Origin: Oscillospiraceae bacterium | GTDB taxonomy: Bacteria; Bacillota; Clostridia; Oscillospirales; Ruminococcaceae | Length of the DNA stretch: 6,256 nt | NCBI GenBank assembly: GCA_017528675.1 | Contig: JAFXOO010000272.1 | Span: forward strand, 1-6,256 | Direction: 5' to 3' | Shown: positions 5,576 to 6,256 of the stretch, piece after piece | Layout: each line of letters begins with the position of its first letter | Position numbering within the stretch: the first letter of the stretch is position 1 | The notes under the pieces: model-generated | Told to the model about the DNA's origin: nothing | The model's input: the letters and a program-made list of their open reading frames with translations, nothing else | Database searches by the model: none | Translations under genes and position numbers: made by a program

Positions 5576-6088
5576 TTACCAGCGGGTGATATTCTCCTTG
5601 ACCCAGCCGTAGGCACTGGAAATGCCGGAGCCGATCTCATCCTTGTATTTGTAGATGCCGTAGGCCGCAGCGCCGACTGCTGCCACACCGGCGGCAACAC
5701 CGCCGATCACAACGCCCCAGCCGGCAGTGCTCAGCGATTTCGTTAAACCCTTAAAACCGTGGCTGAGATACTCTTCGTAATCTTCCTTGCATATGTAATC
5801 TTTAAAATGGGTGTATTTGAACAGGTTGAAGCCGCCTGCGGCTTCCTCCAGCTCGTCCTCGGAAAGCTCGCCGCCGTTTGCAAGCTTGTCGAGCTGCTCC
5901 TCGGAGATTTCGCCTTCAGCGACAGCGCCGACCATTTCCTTCATCAGCTCAATTTCGGTCAGGCTCATCTCAATGCCCTTGTCCGCAAAGAGCTTCTGCA
6001 CGGCTTCTTCATTCTCTGCCTCGATGCAGGACTTGACAAATGCCTCGTCGGCCATAGCAGCTTTGATCTGTTCGATTTTCTCATTCAT
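5576..6088 (-). CDS. P2: Nif11-like leader natural-product precursor, family A core
   Basis: A 170-residue precursor. Residues 1-86 are the leader: MNEKIEQIKA start, FVKSCIEAENEEAV at 18-30, GIEMS at 38-42, and ELSEDELEEAAGG ending at G86, where a C39-type exporter peptidase would be expected to cut. The 84-residue core has an aromatic, charged head (87-111, with FKYTHFK and one Cys at 100), GLTKSL at 114-119, a Gly/Ala-rich hydrophobic helix at about 122-145 with GxxxG at 125-129 and 130-134, a charged turn KYKDE (147-151), and the end WVKENITRW. The start is supported by AAAAGGAG (6099-6106) 10 nt upstream. Its leader differs from that of P3 at one residue (I5 versus T5), which marks a recent duplicate. 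A single core Cys makes lanthionine chemistry unlikely. A membrane-active product is inferred only. Confidence 0.93.
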   Translation of the reverse strand: MNEKIEQIKAAMADEAFVKSCIEAENEEAVQKLFADKGIEMSLTEIELMKEMVGAVAEGEISEEQLDKLANGGELSEDELEEAAGGFNLFKYTHFKDYICKEDYEEYLSHGFKGLTKSLSTAGWGVVIGGVAAGVAAVGAAAYGIYKYKDEIGSGISSAYGWVKENITRW

Positions 6089-6119
6089 TTTAGTACAGCT
6101 CCTTTTGTCAGATTACCGC

Positions 6120-6256
6120 TTACCAGCGGGTGATATTCTCCTTGACCCAGCCATAGGCATTGGAAATGCCGGAGCCGATTTCATCCTTGTATTTGTAAAT
6201 GCCGTAGGCGCCGGCACCTAAAAGTACGATGCCGCCGATGACAGCGCCGGCAACTC
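6120..6256 (-). CDS. P1: Nif11-type precursor, C-terminal part only (family A core)
   Basis: This gene runs off the right window edge, so its start, leader and cleavage site are not visible; only the last 44 residues before TAA can be read. They consist of a Gly/Ala/Val-rich hydrophobic stretch containing a GxxxG pattern, then AYGIYKYKDEIGSG and the ending AYGWVKENITRW. This tail is nearly identical to those of P2 and P3, and it shares the SGISNA segment with P13 at the other end of the window. It is the most upstream gene seen in the array. Its stop lies 31 nt before the P2 start, the same spacing as the next three junctions. The assignment as a precursor rests on homology to its complete neighbours, since no leader is in view. 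It is an edge truncation, not a pseudogene. Confidence 0.9.
   Translation of the reverse strand, partial: VAGAVIGGIVLLGAGAYGIYKYKDEIGSGISNAYGWVKENITRW

Larger units (their letters stand above)
3962..6256 (-). repeat. Recent tandem duplication block of precursor genes, period about 545 bp
   Basis: The starts of P2, P3, P4 and P5 lie at 6088, 5544, 4997 and 4453, giving intervals of 544, 547 and 544 nt. The leader-coding parts are highly similar in DNA. The four intergenic spacers (6089-6119, 5545-5575, 4998-5028, 4454-4484) are all exactly 31 nt and share GCGGTAATCTGACAAAAGGA with few changes; only the last 11 nt before the ATG vary. Differences between copies concentrate in the core-coding parts. 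This is direct evidence for growth of the array by unequal exchange or replication slippage of whole gene-plus-spacer units. Confidence 0.9.

Noticed and set aside
1..6256. Lanthipeptide (prochlorosin-like) precursors
   Set aside because: The leader type fits, but cores have none or one Cys (two only in P8) and no recurring Ser/Thr-Cys pattern, so lanthionine rings cannot be the general product.
1..6256. CRISPR array or other short regularly spaced repeat
   Set aside because: The regularity has a period of about 390-610 bp and comes from coding leaders plus spacers; there are no 25-40 bp repeats with unique spacers.

Overview
The window is almost entirely one co-directional array of small genes on the minus strand. 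There are thirteen (eleven complete, one cut at each window edge), read from the right edge towards the left. I number them P1 to P13 in transcription order: P1 6120-6256 (partial), P2 5576-6088, P3 5029-5544, P4 4485-4997, P5 3962-4453, P6 3558-3929, P7 3019-3540, P8 2551-2934, P9 2097-2525, P10 1617-2045, P11 1035-1565, P12 498-1013, P13 1-481 (partial). Gaps between genes are 16 to 84 nt, so about 93% of the window is coding and no gene-free stretch exceeds 84 nt. No other gene type, tRNA, rRNA, CRISPR array or insertion sequence is visible.

Every protein with a visible N-terminus starts with an 85-86 residue acidic, helical segment of the Nif11-like leader type (the precursor leader family described as TIGR03798). 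In all but P6 it ends in a double-glycine cleavage motif. A variable 38-90 residue C-terminal part (core) follows. Most cores contain an aromatic-rich head, a short Thr-Lys/Arg-Ser-Leu motif, a Gly/Ala-rich hydrophobic helix and a basic/aromatic tail. All twelve visible C-termini end in Arg-Trp followed by TAA. Core families: A (P1, P2, P3, P4, P12, P13), B (P5, P7, P11), C (P9, P10), and two outliers, P6 (double glycine lost) and P8 (shortest core with intact GG).

Nif11-type leaders usually direct a peptide to a modifying enzyme and/or to a C39-peptidase ABC exporter that cuts after GG. No such enzyme lies in this window, so the partners must be elsewhere. The near absence of Cys in the cores argues against lanthipeptide or thiazole chemistry. 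The hydrophobic Gly-rich helices suggest membrane-active, bacteriocin-like products, but this is inference. The constant leaders with diverging cores look like a one-machinery, many-products system that grew by tandem duplication. The clearest recent copies are P1-P5, with a repeat period near 545 bp and nearly identical 31-nt spacers.

The organism is probably a Bacillota member: strong AGGAGG-type ribosome binding sites, moderately high GC, and precursor arrays of a kind I associate with Ruminococcus-like gut or rumen clostridia. The genus is a guess from memory, not shown by the sequence. A long hairpin between P7 and P8 (2959-3011) divides the array and is the only strong non-coding structure.
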